From Streptomyces sp. NBC_01689 (lineage in GTDB: Bacteria; Actinomycetota; Actinomycetes; Streptomycetales; Streptomycetaceae), in the NCBI RefSeq assembly GCF_036250675.1, contig NZ_CP109592.1, forward strand, positions 9,486,001 to 9,550,000: a stretch of 64,000 bases of DNA. The letters are read 5' to 3'. Below are positions 34,083-43,133 of the stretch, in pieces. The notes under the pieces were generated by a model. That model was not told where the DNA came from. It saw only the letters and a program-made list of their open reading frames with translations, and made no database searches. How positions within the stretch are numbered: the first letter of the stretch is position 1; each line of letters begins with the position of its first letter. The translations under genes were made by a program, and so were the position numbers.

Positions 34083-36251
34083 TTACCGTGGTCGGCTTGC
34101 CGACATCCCCGCTGCGGCTGCTCTACTCATCTCCTTGGGTGCGGGGGCTTGAACGGTGGCTGGTGGCACGGCGAGTTCGGCCCAGATGGTCTTCCCGTCA
34201 GAGTGCTGTCGGGTGCCCCAGCGCTCAGCGAGCTGCGCCACGATGAACAGTCCGCGTCCGCCCTCGTCGAAGGTGCGGGCCCGGCGCAGGTGAGGGGCGG
34301 TGTTGGAGCTGTCGGACACCTCGCAGATCAGGGTGTCCTGCCGGATCAGGCGCAGCTGCACGGGGCTTCCGCCGTATCGGATGGCGTTGGTGACCAACTC
34401 GCTCACTACGAGTTCCGCGAGGAACGCCGTCTCCGGCAGCCCCCAGCGAGCCAGTTGCAGCGAGGCCAGATCGCGGGCGCGGGCTACCTCGGAGAGGTCC
34501 TCCAGCAGCTCCCAGGCGACGGTGTGCCCGTGGTCCAGGGCCTGGGTGCGAGCGACGACGAGGGCTATGTCGTCGCGGGTGCGGTCGTCGACCAGGAGGT
34601 CCAGTACGTGGTCGCAGGCCTCCTGCAGCGTGGGCTTCCGCTCGGACAGGACCTCGAGCAGGCGCTCGAGACGTTCGTCCAGGCAGTGGCGGGGAGATTC
34701 AACGAGGCCGTCGGTGTACAGAGCGAGCAGACTGCCCTCCGGCAGGTGGATCTCGGCGGTCTCGAAGGGCAGGCCGCCCACGCCCAGCGGGGGGCCTGCC
34801 GGGATGTCGAGGAAGCGGGCGTCCTCGCCGGGGCGCACGACGGCCGGCGAGGGGTGGCCGGCCCGGGCGGCGGTGCACCGCCGCGAGATCGGGTCGTAGA
34901 CCATGTAGAGGCAGGTCGCGAGGAACTCGCCGACATCCGCGCCGGCGACCGCGTCCTCGTCCAAGCCCCCCGGGGAGGGGGCAGTCTCGTTCTGGAGCCG
35001 GATGACGATGTCGTCGAGGTGGGTGAGCAGCTCGTCGGGCGGCAGGTCGATGTCGGCGAGGGTGCGCACCGCGGCACGCAGTCGTCCCATCGCCGCCGAG
35101 GCGCGGATGCCGTGTCCGACCACGTCGCCCACGACCAGGGCGACCCGGGCCCCGGACAGCGGGATCACGTCGTACCAGTCGCCCCCCACGCCCACCTCGA
35201 TGTCCGCGGGCAGATAGCGGGCGGCCGCTTGCACGGCCGGCTGCGGCGGGACCATCTGGGGCAGCAGGCTGCGCTGGAGTGCTACCGAGGTGGCGCGCTC
35301 GTGGGTGTAGCGGCGGGCGTTGTCCACGCATACCGCGGCCCGCGCCGCGATCTCCTGCGCGAGCAGCGCATCGTCGGTGTCGAAGGGGTCGCGGTGCCGG
35401 GAGCGGGTGAACAGCGCCGCACCGAGGGTCACCCCGCGGGCACGCAGCGGGATCGCCAGCGCGGAGTGAGGCGCCTGCGTGGCGGGGCCGTTCGGATCAG
35501 TGGGCCAGCACTCCTCGCTCTCAGCTGCGTCGGTGAACTGCCCGTGCACGGGGACGCCTCGCAGCAGGCTCATGGCCGGCATCGAGCCTCCGGGGTAGGT
35601 GACGGTACTGCTGTCGGGCGGCTCGGCGGCGGTGAGCGCGGCCGGTACCGACCGATGGGCGACGCGACGCAGGGTGACCGGGCCCGCGAGCGGCCCTGGC
35701 GCGGGCTCCTCGCCTTTGAGGACGGGATCGAAGAGGTCGACCGCGGCGTGGTCCGCGAAGCGGCGCACGGCGACCTCGGCGAGTTCCTCAGCGGTGCGGG
35801 CAACGTCCAGGGTGCCGCCGACCCGGGTGCTGGCCTCGCTGAGCAGCGTGAGCCGCTCCCGGGCGACCATCAGGCCTTTCAGGCTTCTCTCCGCGGCGAT
35901 ACGGGCGCGGCAGACGGCCAGACTGACCAGGATCGAGGCGCCCAGCGCGGTGATGACGGTGATCCGGCTGGCGTGGGACATGGACGGCAGCAGAATGCCG
36001 TAGGCAAGGATGCCGACGGCCAGGTTCGCCAGGCCCACGATCAGGGTCTGCCGCAGCGGCAGCAGAGCGGCTGCCACGACCGGGATCAGCGTCGAGTACT
36101 CGGCCATCCCCATGACCTGCATTCCCGCGGCGGCGAGGACCAGTCGCGCGCCCGCAATCACCACCACGGCGATCAGTAGGGTGATGAAGGCGGGCCGGAC
36201 GGACGGCGCAGCGCTCCCGGCCCGATGGGGGACCAGCGGGGTGCGGTGCAT
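34083..36251 (-). CDS. PP2C (SpoIIE-type) phosphatase with membrane, GAF and ATPase domains
   Basis: A 722-residue regulator. Residues 20-130 hold four or five membrane helices, then a short coiled linker (RARIAAERSLKGLMVARERL). A GAF domain spans about 150-335. The PP2C phosphatase domain spans 340-580, with metal-binding segments EVGVGGDWYDV and LVVGDVVGHGIRA. A C-terminal HATPase_c domain of the anti-sigma RsbW type spans 600-705, with LVTNAIRYG and EGGRGLFIV. Such proteins switch anti-sigma/anti-anti-sigma partners in stress or development. GAGGAGG six bases before 36251 fixes the start; an upstream in-frame ATG lacks a site. There is no partner anti-sigma-antagonist gene nearby. Confidence 0.92.
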   Translation of the reverse strand: MHRTPLVPHRAGSAAPSVRPAFITLLIAVVVIAGARLVLAAAGMQVMGMAEYSTLIPVVAAALLPLRQTLIVGLANLAVGILAYGILLPSMSHASRITVITALGASILVSLAVCRARIAAERSLKGLMVARERLTLLSEASTRVGGTLDVARTAEELAEVAVRRFADHAAVDLFDPVLKGEEPAPGPLAGPVTLRRVAHRSVPAALTAAEPPDSSTVTYPGGSMPAMSLLRGVPVHGQFTDAAESEECWPTDPNGPATQAPHSALAIPLRARGVTLGAALFTRSRHRDPFDTDDALLAQEIAARAAVCVDNARRYTHERATSVALQRSLLPQMVPPQPAVQAAARYLPADIEVGVGGDWYDVIPLSGARVALVVGDVVGHGIRASAAMGRLRAAVRTLADIDLPPDELLTHLDDIVIRLQNETAPSPGGLDEDAVAGADVGEFLATCLYMVYDPISRRCTAARAGHPSPAVVRPGEDARFLDIPAGPPLGVGGLPFETAEIHLPEGSLLALYTDGLVESPRHCLDERLERLLEVLSERKPTLQEACDHVLDLLVDDRTRDDIALVVARTQALDHGHTVAWELLEDLSEVARARDLASLQLARWGLPETAFLAELVVSELVTNAIRYGGSPVQLRLIRQDTLICEVSDSSNTAPHLRRARTFDEGGRGLFIVAQLAERWGTRQHSDGKTIWAELAVPPATVQAPAPKEMSRAAAAGMSASRPR

Positions 36252-36421
36252 GATGTCCTCCTCGGGATGGCTGCCACACAGCAAGCGACCGGGAAACGGG
36301 CGGGCAGTGGCATCCACGCGGGGCTACCGGTGAGCGGTGTGAGTGCTGGTCACAGGCAGGTGACCAGCCCGATAGTCGGAAGCGGGCGATAATTCTCGAT
36401 ATGTCACCTGTCAGTAGAAAT

Positions 36422-36895
36422 CTACGCCGTGTTGGTGAGGCGCTTCCACAGCGAGCGTGCCGGGCCCGCCGCGGCGGACCCGGACGGAACGGTCGATACG
36501 GCAGTGGCGGTCGGTGCCTGCCGGGTGCGGCACGGGTGGGACGCGCCGACTGAGGCCCCGGCGACAGGCAGGGCGCTGGCGGCAGTCTGGGTCACCCCTC
36601 CGAACCGCCGGTAACCGGCCCCTGGCCGGCCACTGCGACACCGCATCCACTCGGCAAACGCACCGGAAGAATCAACGGTCGGATGCGTACGGTGGGACAG
36701 CTCCTCGACAGTAGAGGCCGAACGCGACGTGGGGAGAATCGGTCCGGCCGCTGCGGGACGCTGTTGTCGCACAGGATGCAGACACAGCCGGTCGTCCACC
36801 GGCTGTGGCTCCGGCGACTGCTCGGGCCAAGGCGGCACCAACGGCTCGATCAGCTCCCACAGGTCATCGCCCACGATCCGCGGCCGACTACTCAC
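36422..36895 (-). pseudogene. IS5-family transposase remnant
   Basis: The N-terminal 30 codons read RIVGDDLWELIEPLVPPWPE, then QPVDDRLCL, matching IS5-family transposases, after which the frame drifts. The last codons (SLWKRLTNTA) resemble the family C-terminus. Between these the DDE core is missing and other frames show no recovery, so the gene has a large internal deletion plus frameshift. I find no clear terminal repeats. The upstream side ends near an AT-rich GGCGAGCTCC sequence at about 36970. Confidence 0.65.
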
Positions 36896-37088
36896 ACGCC
36901 CATCAATGGTCGGATCATCACATCGGACACGCTCGACAAGCTCACCCGCCCAAGATTTTTTGGCGAGCTCCTAGGGAAGCAGCCTGCGCTGTCGGCCGCC
37001 CTACCGCGCAGGGCAGCGGCAGGGTCACCCCCCGGGCCCGCAAAGCGTTCCACGTGTCTTTCGCTCTGCGCGCTAAGGTTCACTGTGC

Positions 37089-37558
37089 GTGATGGTGTTG
37101 GGTGCCGGTGTGGGGTTCCTGGTGGATGCGTGGTGGGGTCTGGGCGCTGGGCCGGTCCTGGGCGTGGGTCTGTTCCTGGTGATCGTGAAGACGATGGTCC
37201 TGCTGTGCAGCCTGCGGACGCGGGAGACTCTGCGCAGTCTCACCCAGGGCGATCCGCAGGGGGAGGCGGCCGCGCACATGGTCCTGCACGCGGTCGCCCT
37301 GTATGAGGCTGCGGTGTTCCCGCTGCGGCCCGGTGGAGTGAGCGCGGACGAGCGGGAGCTTCGGCGCCTCATCGCGTACCGGTTCGCGGCCCGTGAGGGC
37401 CTGCCGCAGCGGGTGCGAGTGCGGCGGCCGAAGCACTGGGAACCATCGAGCAAAGCCAGTACGCGAAGCAGGCACAGGCAGCGGTGTGGACCTTGAACGA
37501 AGCGGTCCGTGGCTGCCGCCCCGGCTTCATCCACCTCTACGACGACCAGACTTCCTGA
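37089..37558 (+). pseudogene. Small membrane protein gene with probable frameshift
   Basis: The first part, from GTG 37089, encodes a two-segment membrane protein (VLGAGVGFLVDAWWGLGAGP, then LGVGLFLVIVKTMVLLCSL), then a helical soluble part (EAAAHMVLHAVALYEAAVFP, RELRRLIAYRFAAREG). Near 37415-37425 the coding signal moves to another frame and continues sensibly as ALGTIEQSQYAKQAQAAVWT and GFIHLYDDQTS to a stop at 37556-37558. Without the shift the protein would be about 156 residues; read in the first frame alone it ends at 37496 with an atypical Arg/Ser tail. No family is recognised. AAGG at 37075 is a weak ribosome site. Confidence 0.45.
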
Positions 37559-37976
37559 AAACCCCGGCGTCACACAGATGCCCTGTTCGGGGCAGTGCCT
37601 CAGAGCCGGTGCGCCCTTCGTACATCGGCTTCACCTTACGCGGCGCGACAGTACGAGACCCCAGACCTCTTCGGCCCGGGGTCTCTCTGCGCTCTGTGGG
37701 GATCTCCGGCCGGTTCAACGACCTGTCGGCCCGAAGCGTCACGCCCACTGGACTCCGGGTTCCCCCAGAACATGGAAATGCTCCTCGGGGAACCTGACTG
37801 TCTCGATTCGCCAGGATGCCGGTGCGCAGGACGAAGAGGATCCCGCACAGTGCCTGTCGGTCCGGCACTCGAGGTCTGCCCTCGACCAGCTTCGCCGCAG
37901 GTACGGGCAGCAACGGTTCGATGAGCGACCACAGTTCATCCGACACGATCCACGGCCGCGACTGTCGTTTCCCCAC
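37527..37976 (-). pseudogene. Second IS5-family transposase remnant
   Basis: The frame begins RQSRPWIVSDELWSLIEPLL, then EGRPRVPDRQALCGILFVLR, the normal start of an IS5-type transposase, then loses similarity after RTGIL. The element's upstream end is still visible: the AT-rich AGCTTTTGTTAGAGCC at about 38020-38036. The catalytic core and the other end are missing. A different insertion sequence sits immediately beyond, at 38041. Confidence 0.65.
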
Positions 37977-38040
37977 GACCAGACCAACAAGCAGACACGC
38001 CCACGGTCACATGATCAGCAGCTTTTGTTAGAGCCAGTTA

Positions 38041-39788
38041 GGGCTTGCCGGGAATCAACACGCTGGTTTGATCTTGGGGTTGTCCGGGTCGAGGAATCTG
38101 GTGATGTCGTCTGAGGTGCGGAACCGGGCTGTCGACGCGGGGATGTGGACGTCGTGCGCATCGAGGAGTGGGCGGACGTCTTTGACGGCACGGCTGATGG
38201 TCATGGCTGTGGTGTTGAAGAGTTGCCCGAGAAGCTCCTGAAGAGAGTGCTTTCGCAGGTAGAGGATGGTGACCAGGATCTGCTCGGCGGGTGTGAGGCT
38301 GGGTTTGCGGCCTGTGCCCCGGGCGACCCGGCGTGCTCCGCCGCGGGCTGCGTGGCGGGCTTGCTCGCGGGACTCTTCCAGCCTCGGGATCAAGGTATTG
38401 ATCAGGCCGCTGAGCTGTGAGCGGGGCATGCCGGTCAGATCAGGGTGGTGCAGTTCTTCGGGCATGAGCGTGTGAGAGCCGCTGGCCGGCAGCCGATTGC
38501 GCCGGGGACGGTCCAGACGCTGCTGCTGGTCTGCGGGGTGCAGGGTGTAGTTCCAGTCTCCATGGAAGCGGTGCCGGATGATCGGCAGAGCGGCGATGGC
38601 TTCGTCGCTGATCTGGATGCCGGTGGGGTAGCGACCGCTGTCGAGTTCGGCGTGCACTGTCAGGCCGGTGCGGCTGGTGGTCGCGGCGATGGTGCGGAGC
38701 ATGACTTCGTGGCTGGTCAGGGGCCTGCCGCGCCAGTTCATGGTGATGTGGGAGAACAGTCGGTGCTCGATCTTGTTCCACTTCGATGTGCCGGGCGGCA
38801 GGTGACACACGGTGATCTCCAGGCCCGTTTCGTCGGCGAGGTCGGCCAGGTGGGTCTTCCAGCCGCGGGTGCGGTAGCCGTTTGAGCCCCCGGCATCGGC
38901 AGTGATCAGCAGCCTGCGAGCGTGGGGGTAGTCGTGCCGGCCGCGGGCCCGCCACCGGCGGCGGATCGAGGCGACGGCGAATGCCGCGGTGTCGTGATCG
39001 GTGCCGATGGAGACCCACCCGGTGTTCGCCTTGGTGTCGTAGATCCCGTAGGGGATCGCCTTCTCGGCCTGGCTGGGGAAGTCATGTGTCTTGACCTGAA
39101 CGGGCTGCCCTGCGGGCCGCCACCCCCGCCCGGCGTTCTTGTAGTTGCCGATCAGTTCCTTCTTCTTGGTGTCCACGCTGATCACGGCATCTCCGGCGTC
39201 CCGGTGCTCTCGTGCCTGCTCGTTGAGGTAGCGGAACTGGCCGTCCCTGTCCGGGTGCTGGGTGCCTTCGACGGTCTTGGCATTGGCCTGCAGGCTGAAG
39301 CCTTCCTCCCGCAGCAGGCCGGCGACTGTGTCGGCGGAGACACGATGGCCCTGCCGGGTCAGCTCCGCCGCCAGGTTCCGGGTCGACTTCGTCGTCCAGC
39401 GCAGCGGCGACATCGGATCGCCTCGCTCGTCGGGCTCGACCAGTGCCAGCAGCGCGGGCCGCAGTCCCGCATCCAGTTCACTCGCCTTCTTCCGGCCTCC
39501 GCCCGTACGACGGATCCGGCCCAACGGGCCCTGACCGGACTCCAGTTCAGCAACGCCGCGTGAGACCGTGCCCTCCCCCACTCCGGCCGCACGGGCGACA
39601 AGTCTGATCCCGCCGTGTCCCAGCGACCGCGCCTCCGCCCCTATGGCCAGCCGACGCTGACGCTCATCGAGATGTGGCAACAACGTCTCGAACTTCGCGG
39701 CCAGTACGGCCTCGATCCCCTCCGGACTCCCCATACCACTACAACGATCCTCAGAACTGGAAGCCACGACTTATTTCCCGGCAAGCCC
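38041..39788 (-). mobile_element. ISAzo13-type insertion sequence
   Basis: A 1748-base element bounded by perfect 14-base inverted repeats, GGGCTTGCCGGGAA at 38041-38054 and its complement at 39775-39788. It is flanked on both sides by TTA (38038-38040 and 39789-39791), the apparent target duplication. It contains one long transposase gene filling the element. It landed beside the end of an older IS5-type remnant. The intact ends and long open frame suggest a recent arrival that may still be active. Confidence 0.85.
38055..39734 (-). CDS. ISAzo13-family transposase
   Basis: A 559-residue transposase. The N-terminus (MGSPEGIEAVLAAKFETLLP) starts a helix-turn-helix region to about residue 150. 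The central catalytic domain has VISVDTKKKELIGNYKN near 185 and LLITADAGGSNGYR near 280 as the probable acidic residues, followed by PPGTSKWNKIEHRLFS near 320. This order is typical of the ISAzo13 family. The extra C-terminal 140 residues resemble the DNA-binding start of IS5-type transposases (SLTPAEQILVTILYLRKHSL). The frame is open to GTG 39767, but the internal ATG matches the usual family start. No disabling mutation is seen. Confidence 0.88.
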   Translation of the reverse strand: MGSPEGIEAVLAAKFETLLPHLDERQRRLAIGAEARSLGHGGIRLVARAAGVGEGTVSRGVAELESGQGPLGRIRRTGGGRKKASELDAGLRPALLALVEPDERGDPMSPLRWTTKSTRNLAAELTRQGHRVSADTVAGLLREEGFSLQANAKTVEGTQHPDRDGQFRYLNEQAREHRDAGDAVISVDTKKKELIGNYKNAGRGWRPAGQPVQVKTHDFPSQAEKAIPYGIYDTKANTGWVSIGTDHDTAAFAVASIRRRWRARGRHDYPHARRLLITADAGGSNGYRTRGWKTHLADLADETGLEITVCHLPPGTSKWNKIEHRLFSHITMNWRGRPLTSHEVMLRTIAATTSRTGLTVHAELDSGRYPTGIQISDEAIAALPIIRHRFHGDWNYTLHPADQQQRLDRPRRNRLPASGSHTLMPEELHHPDLTGMPRSQLSGLINTLIPRLEESREQARHAARGGARRVARGTGRKPSLTPAEQILVTILYLRKHSLQELLGQLFNTTAMTISRAVKDVRPLLDAHDVHIPASTARFRTSDDITRFLDPDNPKIKPAC

Positions 39789-39902
39789 TTAGCGTGGTTC
39801 AGGGTGCCTGGCTCAGGGGAGCCCGCTGGGTCTTGAGCTCCTTGCTCGGGCGCCCTCGCCCCGACATTCGAGGCGATCGAAGCCGGGGACCGAGGCGGAA
39901 GG

Positions 39903-39938
39903 GCGGCAGGCCGTGTACCGCCGTACACGGCCTGCCGC
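39903..39938 (-). terminator. Terminator hairpin after phoU
   Basis: GCGGCAGGCCGTGTAC at 39903-39918 pairs perfectly (16 bases) with 39923-39938 across a CGCC loop, about 115 bases after the phoU stop and outside the insertion element. Confidence 0.75.
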
Positions 39939-40052
39939 ACTCTGCAGCGACAGCACCATATCCGGGGCAACGGCCCGGTGTGAAAACGGCGTTGTGAAGG
40001 TGTGCCCGCGGGCCGGCGGCCTGGCCTTGTCTTCATCGCGCCGGCTGTCGGG

Positions 40053-40727
40053 TTACGCGGTCGCGGGCTGCTCCGGGGTGGGCTCGTCGGCGTGTTCGCC
40101 GGTGACGAGGTAGATGACGCGTCGGGCGACGGACACGGCGTGGTCGGCGAACCGTTCGTAGTAGCGTCCGACCAGGGTGACGTCGACGGCTGTTTCCACT
40201 CCGTGGTGCCACTGCTTGTCCATCAGGTGCTGGAAGACCATGCGGTGCAGTTCGTCCATGCGATCGTCGTCCTTCTCCAGCTGAAGGGCTGCCTCGACGT
40301 CCTGGGTGATGATGACTTCGGCGGCCTGTGCCATCAGGCGCTGGGCGAGTTGGCCCATCTCCAGGATGGTGCGGCGCAGGTCCCGTGGCACGGCTTTCTC
40401 GGGGAAGCGCATCCGGGCCAGTTTCGCCACGTGCTCGGCGAGGTCGCCGCTGCGTTCCAGGTCCGCGCTCATGCGCAGTGACGTGACCACGATCCTCAGG
40501 TCTGTGGCGACGGGCTGCTGTCTGGCGAGGATCGCGATCGCGCGGTTTTCCAGATCGCGCTGAAGGTCGTCGACCTTGCTCTCGGCAGAGATCACGTTCT
40601 CGGCGAGATTGAGGTCGGCGTCCAGAAGTGCGGTGGTGGCCAGACCGATGGCCGATCCGACCAGGTTCGCCATCTCCACCAGAGTGTCGCCGATCGAACC
40701 CAGTTCCTGCTGATACGCATCGCGCAT
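40053..40727 (-). CDS. phoU: Phosphate transport system regulatory protein PhoU
   Basis: A 224-residue all-helical protein with two PhoU three-helix repeats. The metal-binding-like motifs are ISAESKVDDLQRDLENRA with RMSADLERSGDLAEH in the first repeat, and EKDDDRMDELHRM with VGRYYERFADHAVSVARR in the second. PhoU links the Pst transporter to the PhoR/PhoP system, keeping it off when phosphate is ample. ATG 40727 follows AGGGGCT. The usual neighbours (phoRP, pst) are absent, so this may be a stand-alone or second copy. A strong hairpin follows it. Confidence 0.93.
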   Translation of the reverse strand: MRDAYQQELGSIGDTLVEMANLVGSAIGLATTALLDADLNLAENVISAESKVDDLQRDLENRAIAILARQQPVATDLRIVVTSLRMSADLERSGDLAEHVAKLARMRFPEKAVPRDLRRTILEMGQLAQRLMAQAAEVIITQDVEAALQLEKDDDRMDELHRMVFQHLMDKQWHHGVETAVDVTLVGRYYERFADHAVSVARRVIYLVTGEHADEPTPEQPATA

Positions 40728-41276
40728 AGCCCCTCCACCGCCCTTGTCGTCTCGCTCGTCAGCCTCGAACGACCGTCAGACTCCCACACCCGCTCCGCAC
40801 CCGGTTCGTCGGGCTTTTTGGCCCTGCAGGACGCAGGGCGAGCGCTTCAAGGTCCCAGACCTGACCAATCCCCGACGACGTCCCTCCTGGTCCCTGGGAG
40901 GGCTCAGACGAGTGAGACGTACGACGCGCAGGCCTCTGCGTCGGTGTCCGCTCTGAGCGCTGTGCACGGCTCCGGATTGAGGCCATGCTCATCCAGTTGC
41001 CTCGCCCGACACCGCACGCTCCGCGGGCGGTGTCACGCCGTGGCTGGGTGTCCCGGTACGCACCGCACCAGGCACCCGACGCCGTGCGCGGCACCCCCCG
41101 AGTAGGCCGCGCACGGCCTTCACCGAACGTCCGCTGCCTGTGACGGACAAGGTGTCAGGTCGTCCGGTTTGTTGTCCACAGACAATGAACCAGCAGGCTC
41201 CCTCGGCTCCGGCTGCTCTTGGAGCTCCTGGTGGGGGAGGCGTCGCGCGCAGTGCCGTTGCGCGAGTTGGACCGGG
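40728..41276. other. Intergenic region, no gene seen
   Basis: About 550 bases between phoU and the S41 peptidase gene. It contains an inverted repeat CCCTCC...GGGAGGG near 40881-40902 and otherwise no frame with coding character. The phoU promoter presumably lies at 40730-40800. I looked for a PHO-box-like direct repeat and could not support one. Confidence 0.5.
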
Positions 41277-42182
41277 TCAGCCTGCCAGTCGGGCGAGCGC
41301 CAGGGCGTGAGCGCGGTCGAGGGAGTCGGTAGCGGGACACGGGATGTCCGGCTGCACACCGATGCCCTCCCAGTTGGTGCTCGAGACGGGGTTGATGGCG
41401 CGGCCGACGGGGACGGTGGCTTCCAGATGGGGGTGGAGGGTCCAGCCCTGGCACGGGTGTGCGCCGCCGCGGGTGGGCTCTCCGACGACTACGGCGCGGC
41501 CGAGCTGCTGGAGGTCGTACGCCAGCTCCTCGGCGGCGGAGAAGGTGCTGTGACTGGACAGCACATACAACGGCTTGGTGCCGCCGAACCGCGCCCCGGG
41601 TACGTGCGGCAGGCTCCAGGACTGCTCGCTGCGTTCGCCGTCGCGCCAGTACACGGTGTTCAGGTGGGTGCGCTCGTCGAGCAGGTAGCTGCAGACGAAG
41701 GCGACCGTGTCCGGGTCTCCGCCCCGGTTGGTACGCAGGTCCACGATCAGCGCCTGGGCACGGGAGGCCAGGGTGAGCGCGGCGCTCAGCGGTTCGGCGG
41801 CCCACTCCAGCGGGAACAGCATCGGTGCCAGCTCCACCACGGCGACCCCTCCGTCGAGCAACTGCACCCGGGGCGCACCGCCCAGAGAGGAGTCGAAGTC
41901 CCGGCGCATGGCGTCCAGGGTGGCCGCTCCCTGCTTCGGGGGAATGGGGGTGGCGTGGTGCTTCAGTCTCAGGTGCCGGTCGCTGTTGACGGACTGCAGG
42001 TCCACGGTGACCAGGCGGGCGAGCTCCTCGGCCTCGGCGACGTCGTATGCTCCCTCGGCGAGGCGTCGTTGCAGCAGGTCGGCCAGTTGTCCGGCTATCT
42101 CGGGGAAAACGTAGTGCTCGGTCAGCAGCCGAGCCGTCTCGTCGATGACAGGGGCCGTCGCAAGCTTCGTCGAAGTCGTCAT
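41277..42182 (-). CDS. S41-family (tail-specific protease-like) peptidase
   Basis: A 301-residue protein of the short interphotoreceptor-retinoid-binding/S41 type. The N-terminal helical part (VIDETARLLTEHYVFPE) precedes the peptidase core with LIVDLRTNRGGDPDTVAF near 150 and YVLSSHSTFSAAEELAYDL near 205, which carries the putative catalytic serine. VVGEPTRGGAHP follows near 235. There is no PDZ domain and no signal peptide, so it probably acts in the cytoplasm on unknown substrates. ATG 42182 is chosen over a TTG at 42218 in the same frame; neither has a strong ribosome site. Confidence 0.85.
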   Translation of the reverse strand: MTTSTKLATAPVIDETARLLTEHYVFPEIAGQLADLLQRRLAEGAYDVAEAEELARLVTVDLQSVNSDRHLRLKHHATPIPPKQGAATLDAMRRDFDSSLGGAPRVQLLDGGVAVVELAPMLFPLEWAAEPLSAALTLASRAQALIVDLRTNRGGDPDTVAFVCSYLLDERTHLNTVYWRDGERSEQSWSLPHVPGARFGGTKPLYVLSSHSTFSAAEELAYDLQQLGRAVVVGEPTRGGAHPCQGWTLHPHLEATVPVGRAINPVSSTNWEGIGVQPDIPCPATDSLDRAHALALARLAG

Positions 42183-42314
42183 GGCAGGGAGTAGAGCATT
42201 CGCGTTGCGAAAGCTCAAAGGGGTTGCACACTTTCGGTGTGCCTGGTCAGCCTCCCTTCATCGACCGCCGGCCAACCCCGGCAGGCTGTGGGCTTGCCCT
42301 TCAGGGGAGTGCTC

Positions 42315-42600
42315 ATGTCTCCTTCGATCCGCCGTCTCGCCGCCGCGACTCTCGCGGCCGGAGCGGTTCTTGGGGCGGCCGTGCTGCCGGCCTCCGCCCA
42401 GTCGGCCCCCACCAGGGCGCCGCGTACCGGTCGAGCGTGGTCATCAGCGGTGTGCAGGCCGACTCCCCAGGCTTCGACGACCGAAGCAATCGTTCCCTGT
42501 ACCGGAACCGGGAGTGGATCGACGTCACCAACACCCCGCGGAGCAGCGTGAACCTGGACCGGTCAGGGTGGTCAGCACCAGGCAGGGCAGGGCCAGGCCG
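42315..42600 (+). pseudogene. Secreted lamin-tail-domain protein, frameshifted and truncated
   Basis: ATG 42315 starts a clean signal peptide (MSPSIRRLAAATLAAGAVLG, cleavage near ASA-Q). Around 42420 the coding signal shifts frame and continues as VVISGVQADSPGFDDRSNRS, then REWIDVTNTPRSSVNLD, the beginning of the lamin-tail fold common in small secreted Streptomyces proteins. After VNLD the domain stops: the expected WTLSDEDG strand and the remaining half are absent. The gene therefore has one frameshift and a 3' loss. On the opposite strand at about 42560-42655 a short hydrophobic stretch (ILDTGSVATTLTRPTGLA) may be the start of another lost gene. Confidence 0.6.
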
Positions 42601-42779
42601 GTCGGGCGGGTCAGGGTGGTCGCCACGGATCCCGTGTCCAGGATGACCGTGGAGTCGGTTACCGGGTGAGTTCTGTTCGGCGGCGCGCGGTGGCTTGTGC
42701 TCTGGCCTCTGCGCGCCACCGCATGTATACAGCCTACGAATAGTGTGGCGTGCTGACTCACGCTCGGTCAGACTCTGCC

Positions 42780-42838
42780 GGCCCGCGGCGGCCGACGCGG
42801 AAGCCACCGCTTCCGCGAAGACCCTGCGCGCGGCCTGA
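42780..42838 (+). pseudogene. Possible tail of a lost gene
   Basis: A short stretch reads AAADAEATASAKTLRAA and stop, with coding-like composition, directly followed by a good terminator hairpin. It looks like the last codons of a deleted gene, but it is too short to identify. Confidence 0.25.
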
Positions 42839-42886
42839 CCTTCCGGAGGTACGGGCCCACCCCGGCCTCTTCCCGAAAGACAATGC

Positions 42887-42917
42887 GGTGCTCCGACCTC
42901 AGGTCGGGGCACCTTTT
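42887..42917 (+). terminator. Factor-independent terminator
   Basis: GGTGCTCCGACCT at 42887-42899 pairs with AGGTCGGGGCACC at 42901-42913 with one T-G pair, followed by TTTT. This is the most classical terminator in the window. It could end a lost gene upstream or act as an attenuator before the monooxygenase gene. Confidence 0.75.
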
Positions 42918-42991
42918 GCTGTCCCCGGCTCGACGGTGCGTGTACGGATGTGCGTCTCTGTATGCCGCCCCGACTCGTCTGCCCCGCGGGG

Positions 42992-43028
42992 TGTCGGTGC
43001 GCTTGTCGGTGCGCTGTCGGTTGTCGGG
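42992..43028. repeat. Tandem TGTCGGT repeats upstream of the monooxygenase gene
   Basis: TGTCGGTGCGC at 42992-43002 and again at 43004-43014, followed directly by TGTCGGT and TGTCGGG. The four phased copies, about 106-142 bases before the start of the next gene, look like a regulator-binding array. Confidence 0.45.
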
Positions 43029-43133
43029 AAGGGTGTACCTGAGGTGTCGGCGCTCTGTCGGCGAGGGCTGGAACGTTTTGCGGAGATCCTGCTGGGCGTT
43101 CATCCGGCAGGCGTGAACATGTGAGGAATCACT

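Noticed and set aside
34149..36179. Plus-strand frame opposite the PP2C phosphatase
   Set aside because: Shadow of a gene with intact GAF, PP2C and ATPase motifs.
42560..42660. Hydrophobic minus-strand stretch as an independent gene
   Set aside because: Only about 30 codons with no ribosome site and no continuation; mentioned with the lamin-tail relic as a possible scrap.
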